The position numbers and the translations under genes were made by a program. From a virus, in IMG/VR virus record IMGVR_UViG_3300024312_000005, positions 1 to 47,015 of that record: a stretch of 47,015 nt of DNA. One strand, 5' to 3'. The number at the start of each line of letters is the position of its first letter. The stretch's first letter is position 1. Below the pieces are notes generated by a model, which did not search any database, had not been told where the DNA came from, and was given only the letters and a program-made list of their open reading frames with translations. Positions 18,292 to 28,408 of this stretch are shown here, piece by piece.

Positions 18292-20376
18292 TTATTGTTG
18301 CAGATCGTCTAAGCGACGAGCTTCCAGAGACAGAGTCATGACAGTCTTCATGTTCGGAGCGTAGATCTTTATTCTCAAAGACCAGCTATATCCGCGAGCC
18401 AGGTCTGCTTCGGTGAAGTAGGTTTCAGGCTCAATGACAAATCGACCATCAAAACGATCCTTAACAGCATTACGAACAAATTCGTTAACGCGTTCCTTAA
18501 GTTGATCGTTGGTGAGATTGGAGCGACCAGTGAAGGTTCTCCAGGCTCTTTCTCCAACCTTCTCAAGTTCCACACAAGCCATGGCTGTGAAGAAACTATT
18601 CAGGACAGAAGTGTCTTTGTCATAAACAGTCTTGAAAGCAGGGAAGAAATAGCTGTTTCTCTCGAACTGTTGAACCCAGTTCAGACCAACATCCCAATCC
18701 TTATTACGGGTCTTAGAAGGAGTATAGGTTACGTTGATGTGTGAGAACATCGATACTCTGTTCAGAGGCGATACATCAAACGCGAATCCACCCTTCCAAA
18801 TGCCGTTACCAGCACCCATGTAAGCAGCTGCCTTAGAAGCCACTTCGAGTGACAGAGGCAGGTGTTTGGTGTATTGTGAATTCAACAGCTTGCCAGAGCG
18901 ACCCACAATCATGGCACGCATCACTGCGGTACCATAATAGTCAGACTCAGGGTAATTCTGAGCACGAGTCTTAAGAGCTATGGCGAGTGAGTTTTCTTGC
19001 GAAGCAGTCAGAGGTTGACCCAGAACATCATGCGTTGCTAGAACAACGAATGTGTCTTTACGAACCAAGAAACTCAAAAGTGCCTTCTTTGTTTCAAGAG
19101 GGAAGCCCGAGTCATAGATGATTGATTCAGGATACTTGGCAGTATCTTGAAGAACGCTATTTTCATTAGCATATTCGCTTACTCTGCTGGCAACCAGTGT
19201 AGCAAAGAGAGCTTCATCCATGGTACCGTCACTACCGCCGGCAGCGTATATGGTTGAGTTTTCAGAAAGTCTGACAAACTCACCAGTCGTCACCATTTCA
19301 ATAGCGTGGTATGGAACATTCTTAGAAGAAGTTCCGCTAACCGGATTGATCATGTAACGCTCATCGACACCGGCGGTGCCTTGAATGTCACTGAATTGAT
19401 CACGCACAGGCAGTTCAACGTTATACAGCAAGCCGAGAACTGTTCTCAGATTGTTTTCGTAAACATGCAGCTCGCCAAAAGGACCATACGACTTAGGCAT
19501 GCCTGGAGTGTCGAGATCTTGGTATGCTTGAATGAAACGATCACCGATATACAGAAGAGCGTCAGTATTACGATCAACCGTATCGGGCTTCAGACATATG
19601 TCTAGATATTGTTCACCAGTCTGGGTTTCAACAATGTTAGGAGTACTCAGCTCGTTCTTACGATAAACGCAAGAAATGCGGAAAGGGTAAACCTTTTCAT
19701 TATTGATGATTCGCTCATCGATAGGTATACCTGAAGTTGTGCTAGGTGCCCAAACGCGAATACCGTAGTTGTTGCCGTCCTTACCGAAATAAGGAGCCTT
19801 CAGATCCATGATCGGATATCTGACAGACTGCTGAGAGGTAGCTTGGTTAGTTTGATCACCGGCCTTCTGAGTGCCTACTCCAAAACCATCCACGCCATTG
19901 ACGTCGTTAGTTACTTGCTTAGCAACCCACTTGATCTTATAGCCTGCGACAGTGGTTGCTGTCGCAATCTTTTGACCATCAGCATCCAGTTGGAAAGAAC
20001 CATCTGAATTACGAGCGTACTCTGGAATTTGTGCAGGTAAAACGTCCAGGTACAGACGGATAGAAGCATCAGGACCAGCATCAGCCGGCTTGATTCTTTC
20101 AATCATCTGTGCGTTACCTTGAGCATTCACTAAGTTCGAAAGAACTGTAGCGTGTGTAGCATAAGGGCTTCTTAAATCAAAAGTATCCGTACCGAACATC
20201 GCGGTACGAGAATCACCAACTACCAGTTCAGGGGTAGTAGGGCCCTTTTGAGCATAAATGTAAACTTTGGGTAAGTGAGTCGGTAGTACTTCTGCTTCCG
20301 GAACAAGTGCACGAGTACTCAGATCCTGAGTACCTAACAACTTAGTCATCGGAGCAGCATTGATAATTGTAGTCAT
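18292..20376 (-). CDS. Tail sheath protein
   Basis: The 694-residue protein is close in size to the phiKZ sheath (gp29). The N-terminus LPTHLPKVYIYAQKGPTTPELV and the following GDSRTAMFGTDTF recall the opening strand and loop of phage sheath proteins. The C-terminal domain contains the sheath-like stretch LNRVSMFSHINVTYTPSKTRNKDW, then NSYFFPAFKTVYDKDTSVLNSFFTAMACVELEKVGERAWRTFTG and RFDGRFVIEPETYFTEADLARGYSWSLRIKIYAPNMKTVM. It would form the contractile outer tube that drives DNA injection. GGA precedes the ATG. The tube gene follows after 52 bases. Confidence 0.85.
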   Translation of the reverse strand: MTTIINAAPMTKLLGTQDLSTRALVPEAEVLPTHLPKVYIYAQKGPTTPELVVGDSRTAMFGTDTFDLRSPYATHATVLSNLVNAQGNAQMIERIKPADAGPDASIRLYLDVLPAQIPEYARNSDGSFQLDADGQKIATATTVAGYKIKWVAKQVTNDVNGVDGFGVGTQKAGDQTNQATSQQSVRYPIMDLKAPYFGKDGNNYGIRVWAPSTTSGIPIDERIINNEKVYPFRISCVYRKNELSTPNIVETQTGEQYLDICLKPDTVDRNTDALLYIGDRFIQAYQDLDTPGMPKSYGPFGELHVYENNLRTVLGLLYNVELPVRDQFSDIQGTAGVDERYMINPVSGTSSKNVPYHAIEMVTTGEFVRLSENSTIYAAGGSDGTMDEALFATLVASRVSEYANENSVLQDTAKYPESIIYDSGFPLETKKALLSFLVRKDTFVVLATHDVLGQPLTASQENSLAIALKTRAQNYPESDYYGTAVMRAMIVGRSGKLLNSQYTKHLPLSLEVASKAAAYMGAGNGIWKGGFAFDVSPLNRVSMFSHINVTYTPSKTRNKDWDVGLNWVQQFERNSYFFPAFKTVYDKDTSVLNSFFTAMACVELEKVGERAWRTFTGRSNLTNDQLKERVNEFVRNAVKDRFDGRFVIEPETYFTEADLARGYSWSLRIKIYAPNMKTVMTLSLEARRLDDLQQ

Positions 20377-20751
20377 GCTAATTTTCCAATAGTTAGATAT
20401 TACAAATCACACAAGGTGATTCACTGCATCCAATCTTCAATTTAGATTAAATGGCACTTGCAAGTCTGGAACGTTTGCCACTAAGATCTTTACGAAGATT
20501 GGTCCTTGTTCTCACAAGATTCACCTAATAAAGTGTAAGCGATAGCGCTTTTGGTAATGTTTATCTGTTTTCTATGAATGTGTCTATTCGGACTTACTTA
20601 TAGTTTATTGTATCTTAGTCATACATGTTTACAATAAGTCTCTCGTAGAAAAAAATATTTTGTAACCACGAAACAGACACGACCCATCACCAGGTTCGCA
20701 TTCATATAAATGTGGGTGTGAAACAATCGAATCTTAACTGAGACTTAAAAA
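20377..20751. promoter_or_regulatory. Intergenic region between divergent tail and packaging operons
   Basis: No gene is seen in these 375 bases. It must hold promoters for the minus-strand sheath operon and the plus-strand 20752 operon. A GATATTAC element lies at 20396-20403. Possible stems include TGGCA/TGCCA (~20451-20482), ATCTT/AAGAT just after it, and CACC/GGTG nested with CATT/AATG near 20690-20725 in the leader of the 20752 gene. No tRNA or open frame with a site is apparent. Confidence 0.5.
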
Positions 20752-21684
20752 ATGAATAGAAAGATCACAGCTTATCAGACTACTGCAGCAATTGCTTATC
20801 AAAACACAATTGAAAAAGCAATGTCGGATCTGAAAGTTTCATTCATAAAAAATCACACTCCAAAACACGAAGAAACCGGAATTTATCTGGTAACTGGATT
20901 TGGCAGTACTTCAAACATTCCTACATTCAATCATCCTCTTACCTTTGAATTAGAAGGTGATAAGAAGACATTTGTAGACGTTCGGACATGTATAAAACTT
21001 GATCCACATTCACTGTCGGAGACAAGCTACATCGTTAAGGATGTTGATGAGTTTAACTTCAACATATATAGATCTCAACTACAACATTTGTGGGCAACTG
21101 ATCTACCTTCGATTCTTAGAGACTTCTCCACATTACCTATAAGTGCTTTTGCTAATTTAATCTCTGAGCACACTACCAGAAGACTGGCTCTTGATCCAAG
21201 AGACACGCTCATAATTACTGTTTTAGCTGGCGTTCTTTATCTGAATCTTTTCAAAGATGAAATTAATTCAGAAGATTCAAAAGTGGCAGCTGTACAGATG
21301 AGTAACAAGTTATCAGTCAACCTGGGTGTAAAGCAGCAGTTGATTTATGAAATCATTCTAAATCACACTTCAATCTCAAACATCGATGAATTCTGCACAG
21401 CGTGTCAAGAAGTTAGTAACAGTGTCAGACTCAGAGATCTTAATCACGTTACCCTGTTTGGAATTGTTGGTCCAAATTGGTACGGATTTAACGGTAGAGA
21501 ATTGATGTCTGTTGCGCTTGAACATCCGCCAACATGGATATCTTTAATCTATCGCGCACTTAACAGTCGTGGCTATAACAATAGCGGATTGTCTAAGTTC
21601 ATGGAAAGAGGAATATTCAAAAAGCTGTCTTTGAATTTTAATTCTCAATTCAAGCAATTGATTCAAAGAGACATCCATCACTGA
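20752..21684 (+). CDS. Probable structural protein between sheath and terminase (310 aa)
   Basis: This 310-residue protein is not assigned to a family from motifs. The N-terminal third looks like an alpha-beta domain (ETGIYLVTGFGSTSNIPTF, KKTFVDVRTCIKLDP) and the rest is helical. It is the first gene of a plus-strand series of four that ends with the terminase. In phiKZ three genes separate terminase (gp25) from sheath (gp29), and three genes do so here, although the sheath is now on the opposite strand. That gene-order match suggests the equivalent of one of gp26-gp28. A terminator follows. Confidence 0.7.
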   Translation: MNRKITAYQTTAAIAYQNTIEKAMSDLKVSFIKNHTPKHEETGIYLVTGFGSTSNIPTFNHPLTFELEGDKKTFVDVRTCIKLDPHSLSETSYIVKDVDEFNFNIYRSQLQHLWATDLPSILRDFSTLPISAFANLISEHTTRRLALDPRDTLIITVLAGVLYLNLFKDEINSEDSKVAAVQMSNKLSVNLGVKQQLIYEIILNHTSISNIDEFCTACQEVSNSVRLRDLNHVTLFGIVGPNWYGFNGRELMSVALEHPPTWISLIYRALNSRGYNNSGLSKFMERGIFKKLSLNFNSQFKQLIQRDIHH

Positions 21685-21685
21685 T

Positions 21686-21716
21686 AAAAATAGGAGGATT
21701 CTTCCTCCTATTTTTA
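21686..21716 (+). terminator. Rho-independent terminator
   Basis: AAAAATAGGAGGA (21686-21698) pairs perfectly with TCCTCCTATTTTT (21703-21715) around loop TTCT and supplies its own T-run. Confidence 0.88.
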
Positions 21717-21737
21717 TTTCTTAAAAGGAATAAACAA

Positions 21738-24350
21738 ATGCCTGGTTTCAATACTGGTATAGGTGGATTTCTACAAAAACACGCTTATGACAATGTTTGG
21801 TGTACGCCTAATCAAGACAAGCATGCGATTGTAAAACCTAAAAGAGTAAGTAGATCAAGTGGTGTTAGAAACAACATCACCGTAATGTGGAGAACACATT
21901 CTTTACCAAATAAGACTTCTAGATTTCACGTCTTTCATTTTGGCTTAATTTATCCGATTTTACTTGGACTTAAAAATAGCTCAAATAATTGGATAAATGC
22001 CCAAGAAATTTGTTCTCAACTAAGTTTAATGGTTGACATCTATACGGCTAAGGGAATTCAAATTCCCAAGCATAACGTGTGGTATAAAGTCACCAGAGAG
22101 CAAGACTTAATATTTGCAGTCATGAATCCGGATGCTGATAAATTCGATACAAATTTATCAGAAGAGGATGTGTATTTCAGATTTTACAGGAATGCTTTTT
22201 ACGAAAGCACAAGAGCTGATGAGGCTCTAGAAGTTGTGAAGATATCTGGTAAAGACACACAGTCTGTATCGGATATATTGCAATTACAAAACGACATGGC
22301 TCTTTACAGAAGTTACGGTAAAGGACATGTGTATGGTTTCATAAACGGTAGATACGTCAATGATGTTAATCTAATAAATTGCGAACCCGGTGACTCTGTA
22401 GAAGTTATTTACGATTCTTCGATTAGGCAAGTTTTTGAAATAAAAATAACTGATCTGAAAAACTTTGTAAGTATCAGAGATGGTGTTCAGAAATATTTAG
22501 TTCATAATCCAACAAGAATTGGAACCATTGACTTCTATGATGATTTGGATTTCTTTATCATCAAAAATGATTCAGGTAAGAAACACGGACGCTACTATAA
22601 TCGAAATAGTGAAAGATCTGTTAGAATGGTCACTCATCAAGACTATTCGTTACCTGTATCAGACGTCGCGATGTTCGGAACATATCTCGATAACTGGAAT
22701 AACGTAGAGGAATTAAGCGTTCTAGTCCATGTTAAAGAATCAGGTTACATAAGACCTTTGGTTTTTGAGAAGAACAGAATACATGAACTTTACAGGCTTG
22801 ATGACGATAAGTTGATAAAAGCAATGGTTGGTATTGATTCCACTGTAAACGAATGGTCTGCTGCTGGATTGGAAAATTCAGAATATGTCAAATTGATGGA
22901 ATCTAAAATAGGCGAGATAACCAAAGAGCGAGTACAGAAGTCTTACGGGTATAATGCTTTAAGTAAATTACTTGCGGACTCACCGATTAAAACTCGCAAA
23001 CAATCCAACATGACTGTGGTGGATATACCTTCTGGTCTGCAAGGTGGATGTACTGCCTATGAATACGATGCCCAAGGTCATTTAACTGGATGGAAGTACC
23101 ATACAGGAGGAGTAACATATGTTACCCTCAATCCACTAACGGATATGGTTGAATTAGTCGGTGGTCAGTTTTCTGAATCTCTAGATGAGATGAGAAATCA
23201 GTTGTCCGGTCAAATAGATCCTAATTGGAACTATAGATTTTACTATAGAAACACCCAAATTGGTCAGGGATCAACAACCTGGCAAGATGTTACCAATACT
23301 GGCTCTTATTTGGTAAGTGGTTCAAACTACTCTTGGACTTTAGATCCTTCTGCTAGAGAATTCATAGTTCTTAGCAATAAGAAGCATCTGCTGTACGAAT
23401 ATGACTACACCGTTGATTCTGGATTAATCAGTTTGACTCTCAGACATTACCGACAAGATATTCAAGATTACAGAACAATAGATTTCCCTTTAGGAAACAT
23501 AGATGTTTTCTTAAACGGTAGATCGCTCGTCAAGGATCTTGATTATAAAATCATTTTCCCAAGAATAATCATCACGAATAAAGAATATCTAGATGATCCT
23601 GACAACAAGACTCAAAAAGTCGTTATAAGAATGTCGGGTTTCTGTAACTCTGAAATGAAATTCATAGCCGATGACGACGTTGGATTTGTTGAACATGGAG
23701 CTTTATCTAAAAATAATAAATACGACATTCGTGACGATAAGATAAACAGAATCATAGTCGGTGGTGCTCTTTACCATAAATCTGAACTAGAGTTTGGTGA
23801 AGAAGATTTTTCAATCAGACCAACTGATTCTCGTAATGGTTCTCCTTACGTTATTCGTGATGTATTTGTTCCAGTCAATCCATATCTGACACCGGATACA
23901 GGACAGTACGTTGATCCAAGCTTTCAACTTAAAGAACAAGCAGAAGAAACTGATTCCAGAATATCTGCTTACTTAAGTTTAAAGATTCCTGAAAAATCAA
24001 CGAACCAACCAAATGCAATTCCTGATCTATACATGGTTTATAGTCCCTTCTTTGGAAAGATCATAAGTGATCTGGTAAGCGGTGCTATAAACGATCCTGA
24101 ATTAAAACAGCATTATGGTGAAGATTTCATCGCTGATAGACTCAGTAGTTATTTTGAACTACTTCAGTTTGATCCGGTAACTGATGGAAATAATCCCGAT
24201 AAGAAATACGTGATCATACATCCTCACCCATATTCAAACTACATTGAGCTTGACATTTATCAATTAAAGTTCTTGAAAAAGGTAGTGGATATTTACGGAA
24301 ATGATTTGATAGATATCTCTTCATTTGTTAAAATGAAATCTAGTTCGTAA
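21738..24350 (+). CDS. Large virion structural protein (870 aa)
   Basis: The 870-residue product is long, beta-rich and hydrophilic. Repeating short strands appear, for example GRYVNDVNLINCEPGDSVEVIYD and GNIDVFLNGRSLVKDLDYKIIFPRIIIT. This last style (NGRxLxxxxDY) is common in phage fibre and collar-type structural domains. AAGGA with good spacing supports the start. It lies between the 310-residue gene and the 563-residue gene in the terminase operon, matching the place of large structural genes in phiKZ relatives. The exact role is unknown: tail, neck or fibre are all possible. Confidence 0.75.
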   Translation: MPGFNTGIGGFLQKHAYDNVWCTPNQDKHAIVKPKRVSRSSGVRNNITVMWRTHSLPNKTSRFHVFHFGLIYPILLGLKNSSNNWINAQEICSQLSLMVDIYTAKGIQIPKHNVWYKVTREQDLIFAVMNPDADKFDTNLSEEDVYFRFYRNAFYESTRADEALEVVKISGKDTQSVSDILQLQNDMALYRSYGKGHVYGFINGRYVNDVNLINCEPGDSVEVIYDSSIRQVFEIKITDLKNFVSIRDGVQKYLVHNPTRIGTIDFYDDLDFFIIKNDSGKKHGRYYNRNSERSVRMVTHQDYSLPVSDVAMFGTYLDNWNNVEELSVLVHVKESGYIRPLVFEKNRIHELYRLDDDKLIKAMVGIDSTVNEWSAAGLENSEYVKLMESKIGEITKERVQKSYGYNALSKLLADSPIKTRKQSNMTVVDIPSGLQGGCTAYEYDAQGHLTGWKYHTGGVTYVTLNPLTDMVELVGGQFSESLDEMRNQLSGQIDPNWNYRFYYRNTQIGQGSTTWQDVTNTGSYLVSGSNYSWTLDPSAREFIVLSNKKHLLYEYDYTVDSGLISLTLRHYRQDIQDYRTIDFPLGNIDVFLNGRSLVKDLDYKIIFPRIIITNKEYLDDPDNKTQKVVIRMSGFCNSEMKFIADDDVGFVEHGALSKNNKYDIRDDKINRIIVGGALYHKSELEFGEEDFSIRPTDSRNGSPYVIRDVFVPVNPYLTPDTGQYVDPSFQLKEQAEETDSRISAYLSLKIPEKSTNQPNAIPDLYMVYSPFFGKIISDLVSGAINDPELKQHYGEDFIADRLSSYFELLQFDPVTDGNNPDKKYVIIHPHPYSNYIELDIYQLKFLKKVVDIYGNDLIDISSFVKMKSSS

Positions 24351-24354
24351 TAAA

Positions 24355-24380
24355 TAGCTAGGGGTCTTACCCCTAGCTAA
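24355..24380 (+). terminator. Perfect hairpin between structural genes
   Basis: TAGCTAGGGG (24355-24364) pairs with CCCCTAGCTA (24370-24379) around loop TCTTA. There is no T-run, so it could be a processing or pausing site rather than a full terminator. Confidence 0.65.
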
Positions 24381-24394
24381 TTGGAGAAACAATA

Positions 24395-26086
24395 ATGCCA
24401 ACAAACCCTATTGATACCTCTGGTATCGTTGGTACTGACGGTAAGACGCCTATTTATAATCCAAATGCTAGCTTCCACATATGGGGACTGCATGAGATTT
24501 ATCTTGGCGGTCCTGGAGAAAACAAATACGTCCCTAAAGTAAACGACATGGTCGTTGATAAGGACCTGTTGGTTTTCTACGAAGTTCAGTCCATCGATCC
24601 CGGAACTCTTGTACCAACTCTGGTTGAAAAGCAAACTGTTAAGACTGATGGTTTGTTTGAAGACGATGATCTTTTATTAGGCGTCGGACCAGGAACTCAG
24701 AGTGATACTTATCGAATCTACATCGATAAGAGCACCATGCCGTATACACTTACTGTTGATGGTAGACTGAAAGTTAACGGCACACTAACAACGACTTGTA
24801 AGATTTATCACGGAGCAGATCTTACCAATGAAGCGAACGTTATCAGTGCGTACTATGATAACGTTGGTACTTTATTGAGTAATTCAATTCCTCTTGAAAT
24901 AAACGCAAATGATTCAACAATCATCAATCGTTCAATCAAAAGCGTTCCTACTTGTTACACCACAAGTGATCTTGAAGACGGTGAAGTAGTCACTGCTGTA
25001 TTTTATTCAAGTACAGGACACATCGTAAGTAAGAGACAGCTTCTTGTTGAAAATACAGCTTTCATCAGACAAGCTAATTCGTCACTCAGATACATAACAG
25101 GTATAAGTCTGGAATCACCATTCCTAAGCGAAAGCGATCCTAGACTACTTCAACTACCTCTTAATGCTCTAATTGACTCAATAGGTCTTGTGGGGGTTGT
25201 TCATTACTCTGACGGTCAAGTTAGTAAGCTGCCTGTAGACGGTAATAAGTTCACAGTACTGGGGATGAGTAATTATGTCCCGACTGTTGTTAATCAGCAA
25301 TTAGATATTGTTTTACGCTATAAGCTTTCCAATACTGAGTCAGCAGTGGGTGCAGTAATCGGTGAAGAAAAGTACATCACTAAACAATACAAAATCAAAA
25401 CCATGCAAACTGATGGTAGTTACTCAGTTAAGCTGTTTGGTTTCCCAGTATGGCAAAACGCTGTAGACGGATATCGTCTGGAATGGTATCTGTATAACGG
25501 AGATAGACAGACTGTTTATTCTGTTACCGGTTTAGTCGAATGGGGTGCTAACTCACCGGCATTTAATCCGATTGGTTATGGTGTTAACCAGCAACTGACA
25601 GTAGCCATCAATTTGAAGAACGTCAATGGTTTATTCAAGAACTACAGACACGTTCAAAGATTCGATCTGATTCTTTGGAATCAAGGTACTGAAAGAGATA
25701 CCAATTGGACGATTGCTTACGAGCCAGGTCAAACACCACCATTTGGTGTGGATAACAATGCAGTCCTAACCGTTATCAATTCTAATTTCTTTAACTTGAG
25801 AGTTGATACGGGAGCAGCCACACAAACCGAATGGCTCGAGAGATTGTATCTACGAACCTTACCTATAACCGACCAAACCAAAGAACAAGTACCTCCAACA
25901 CCTACTCACTTTAAGATTAAAGTCGGTGTTCAAGAACTTGAATTCCCGATTTCTCAATGGAATCAAGATCTTGTTGTTGGTAATGGTTTGAATGTCAACG
26001 GCACTGTCTTTATAAAGTTTATCCGTAAGACTCCGGATTCAGATTTACAATTATCTATCGCAGCAATGCCGATATATCAATCATAA
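24395..26086 (+). CDS. Beta-rich virion protein, possibly Ig-like domains (563 aa)
   Basis: The 563-residue protein is strongly beta-patterned throughout. Segments such as YRIYIDKSTMPYTLTVDGRLKVNG, EVVTAVFYSSTGHIVSKRQLLVENTAF and ITGISLESPFLSESDP suggest a series of immunoglobulin-like domains. No enzyme motif is seen. GGAG is well placed before the ATG. It sits just ahead of the terminase gene, where phiKZ-like phages have structural genes. A tail or capsid decoration role would fit but is inference. Confidence 0.72.
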   Translation: MPTNPIDTSGIVGTDGKTPIYNPNASFHIWGLHEIYLGGPGENKYVPKVNDMVVDKDLLVFYEVQSIDPGTLVPTLVEKQTVKTDGLFEDDDLLLGVGPGTQSDTYRIYIDKSTMPYTLTVDGRLKVNGTLTTTCKIYHGADLTNEANVISAYYDNVGTLLSNSIPLEINANDSTIINRSIKSVPTCYTTSDLEDGEVVTAVFYSSTGHIVSKRQLLVENTAFIRQANSSLRYITGISLESPFLSESDPRLLQLPLNALIDSIGLVGVVHYSDGQVSKLPVDGNKFTVLGMSNYVPTVVNQQLDIVLRYKLSNTESAVGAVIGEEKYITKQYKIKTMQTDGSYSVKLFGFPVWQNAVDGYRLEWYLYNGDRQTVYSVTGLVEWGANSPAFNPIGYGVNQQLTVAINLKNVNGLFKNYRHVQRFDLILWNQGTERDTNWTIAYEPGQTPPFGVDNNAVLTVINSNFFNLRVDTGAATQTEWLERLYLRTLPITDQTKEQVPPTPTHFKIKVGVQELEFPISQWNQDLVVGNGLNVNGTVFIKFIRKTPDSDLQLSIAAMPIYQS

Positions 26087-26090
26087 TCAA

Positions 26091-26118
26091 CATAAAGAGG
26101 GGAACTCCCCTCTTTATG
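26091..26118 (+). terminator. GCATAAA-family hairpin terminator
   Basis: CATAAAGAGGGG (26091-26102) pairs perfectly with CCCCTCTTTATG (26107-26118). The outer arm carries the TTTATGC signature shared by several hairpins in the window. Confidence 0.78.
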
Positions 26119-26136
26119 CTCTTTAATACATTTTCC

Positions 26137-26150
26137 TATATTACTATGTT
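26137..26150 (+). promoter_or_regulatory. TATATTAC-type phage promoter candidate upstream of terminase
   Basis: TATATTAC at 26137-26144 is followed by TATG in an AT-rich context 46 bases before the terminase ATG. phiKZ early promoters are AT-rich with a conserved TATATTAC element. A terminase is not expected to be early, so either the element is used at another time here or the match is by chance. Confidence 0.4.
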
Positions 26151-26189
26151 AAAACGTATTCACTAATCCAGAAAGGGGTTATTGAAAAA

Positions 26190-28373
26190 ATGACCATACT
26201 TTTTGCCGAAGATTGGGCTAAATACCCAAACGCAATAATAGATACACAAACAAAAAACAAAAGTTTTGTTAGATTAGCAAGTGTCTATAGATCAATGGGT
26301 GTTAGAAATCACGCATTCATCCTGGCTCTTATTAATCCTAAATTACAAGGTGTTGATCCACACGATCCGAATCTCAGTCGTGAAATGAGATTGATGATTG
26401 CAACTGAGTGCAGACTCAATTATTGGTATTACTTGAGAGAAGTCATAAGGGTACCAGCAATCGGTGGTTCAGAAGGAACTTACTTTGAAGCAAACAGAGG
26501 TAACATAGCTTCTGCTTGGTTATTCTTCAATCACATCACGTACACTCTAATTCAACCTCGTCAAACTGGTAAATCATTCAGCACAGATACGTTGATGGTC
26601 TACCTCATGGACATTGGTTGTTTGAATACCAAAATAAACCTATTGACTAAGGACGACAATCTTAGAAGAGCGAACATTCTAAGATTGAAAGATATCAGAT
26701 CCGAGCTTCCTCCGTATCTTAGGCAATTCACTCCTAAGGATGCCAATAATACGGAAGAAATGACTACTGAGAGATTGGGTAATAGATACACCACTCACGT
26801 ACCCAGAACATCTCCTAAAGACGCTATTAAACTCGGTCGTGGTCTAACTACCAGTATATTCCACATTGACGAGTTACCATTCATTCCACACATCTCGATT
26901 GCTCTACCAGCAGCGTTGGCTGCGATGGGTGCCGCTGTTGATAAATCAAAAGCAGAAGGTGCGCATTATGGAACCATACTCACAACTACTGCGGGTAAAA
27001 AAGACGATAGAGACGGTAGATACGCATATGGTCTTGTCAGTGAATCAGCTATTTGGGATGAGAAGTTCTTTGATTGTAGAAACTTAGAACATCTTGAAAA
27101 TGTCATAAAGACTAACTCTAGAAACAGAGTACTTAGAGTTAATCTGACGTTCAATCATCGTCAATTAGGTAAAACTGACGAATGGTTGTTAAGAAAACTA
27201 CAAGACTCAACTCAGAGTGGTGACGATGCTAATCGAGACTTCTTCAATTTATGGACTTCAGGTAGTCAATCCCACCCATTACCAGTACACATACTTGAAA
27301 AAATAACAAGCAGTGTCAGAGATGTGGAGTACACCGAAATATCTGGTCAAAATGGATATGTTATTCGATGGTATATTCCTGAGAACGATATTCCTGCCAG
27401 AATGGCGTCCAGCAAATACATCATGGGTATGGACACTAGTGAAGCTTGTGGTAATGACGATATATCCATGGTTATCATGGACGTTGAAACATTAGAAGTC
27501 ATTGCTTGCGGAACATTTAATGAAACAAACCTAATTCATTTTGCAATGTGGATTGTTTCTTTGATGTTCAGATTTGTTAATTTAACAGCAATCATTGAAA
27601 ATAGATCAACAGGAACAATGTTGATCGATTACTTGCTTGTAGAATTACCAAAATTAGGCATAGATCCGTTCAAGAGATTATTTAACACATGCGTTCAAAA
27701 TGCTGACGAACAGCCTGAGAGGTTCTCTGAAATAAGACAACCTATGAGTCGTCGCAACTTTAACACTTTGGTTAAATATAAAAAGACGTTTGGTTATTCG
27801 ACAAGCGGATCTGGTGCGATGAGTAGAACGCAATTGTATTCTACTTCTCTTAACATTGCTGCTAAGAGCGCAGCCGATAGAGTTCATGACAAATCAATCA
27901 TAGATCAGATAGCTGGACTAATCACTAAGAATGGTCGGATAGATCACCAAGATGGTGAGCATGATGACATGGTTGTTGGATGGTTGCTGTGTATCTGGAT
28001 GATAACGCAGGGTAAGAATCTTTCCCACTACGGGATTGATTCAAAGACCATTCTTTCTAGAACAAACATCAATGAGCCTTACGATGCTGAAGCAGAAAGA
28101 TTTAAAGCTCTTCAAGCAGAATATCGTAATAGACTAGAAGAAGTCTCGACTCTAATGAGTAAGTGTCGAGATGATTTCTTAATTCTAAAATACGAACAAG
28201 AAATGAGATCCTTATCCAACCTGATCGTTCGTGAAGAAGGTGAATTAATATCTGTTGACGAAATGATCAGAAGAGCTAAGGAAAAAAGAAGAGAGAATCG
28301 AGGATCTAGAGTCGATTCTTGGAATCAAAACATTCAAAGCATGCAAAGTCATGGAGTGTTCATACACCGATAG
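26190..28373 (+). CDS. terL: Terminase large subunit
   Basis: The 727-residue protein is an ATP-driven DNA packaging motor with nuclease. The ATPase domain shows a Walker A-like QPRQTGKS at residues 122-129 and Walker B IFHIDE with D227-E228. The RNase H-like nuclease domain has D415 in MGMDTSEA, E470 in IIENRSTG, and the HDD of EHDDMVVGW at 591-593, the usual three acidic positions. The last ~90 residues are a charged helical tail. Size and motifs match the phiKZ gp25-type terminase. It is the last gene in this plus-strand series and is followed by a 14-bp perfect hairpin shared with the convergent minus-strand gene. Confidence 0.93.
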   Translation: MTILFAEDWAKYPNAIIDTQTKNKSFVRLASVYRSMGVRNHAFILALINPKLQGVDPHDPNLSREMRLMIATECRLNYWYYLREVIRVPAIGGSEGTYFEANRGNIASAWLFFNHITYTLIQPRQTGKSFSTDTLMVYLMDIGCLNTKINLLTKDDNLRRANILRLKDIRSELPPYLRQFTPKDANNTEEMTTERLGNRYTTHVPRTSPKDAIKLGRGLTTSIFHIDELPFIPHISIALPAALAAMGAAVDKSKAEGAHYGTILTTTAGKKDDRDGRYAYGLVSESAIWDEKFFDCRNLEHLENVIKTNSRNRVLRVNLTFNHRQLGKTDEWLLRKLQDSTQSGDDANRDFFNLWTSGSQSHPLPVHILEKITSSVRDVEYTEISGQNGYVIRWYIPENDIPARMASSKYIMGMDTSEACGNDDISMVIMDVETLEVIACGTFNETNLIHFAMWIVSLMFRFVNLTAIIENRSTGTMLIDYLLVELPKLGIDPFKRLFNTCVQNADEQPERFSEIRQPMSRRNFNTLVKYKKTFGYSTSGSGAMSRTQLYSTSLNIAAKSAADRVHDKSIIDQIAGLITKNGRIDHQDGEHDDMVVGWLLCIWMITQGKNLSHYGIDSKTILSRTNINEPYDAEAERFKALQAEYRNRLEEVSTLMSKCRDDFLILKYEQEMRSLSNLIVREEGELISVDEMIRRAKEKRRENRGSRVDSWNQNIQSMQSHGVFIHR

Positions 28374-28374
28374 G

Positions 28375-28406
28375 GCATAAAGAGGGGGAATTCCCCCTCT
28401 TTATGC
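28375..28406. terminator. Bidirectional GCATAAA-family hairpin between convergent genes
   Basis: A 14-bp perfect stem (28375-28388 with 28393-28406) with GCATAAAGAGGGGG as left arm and loop AATT. It lies between terminase (plus) and the minus gene ending at 28409. Confidence 0.85.
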
Positions 28407-28408
28407 TG

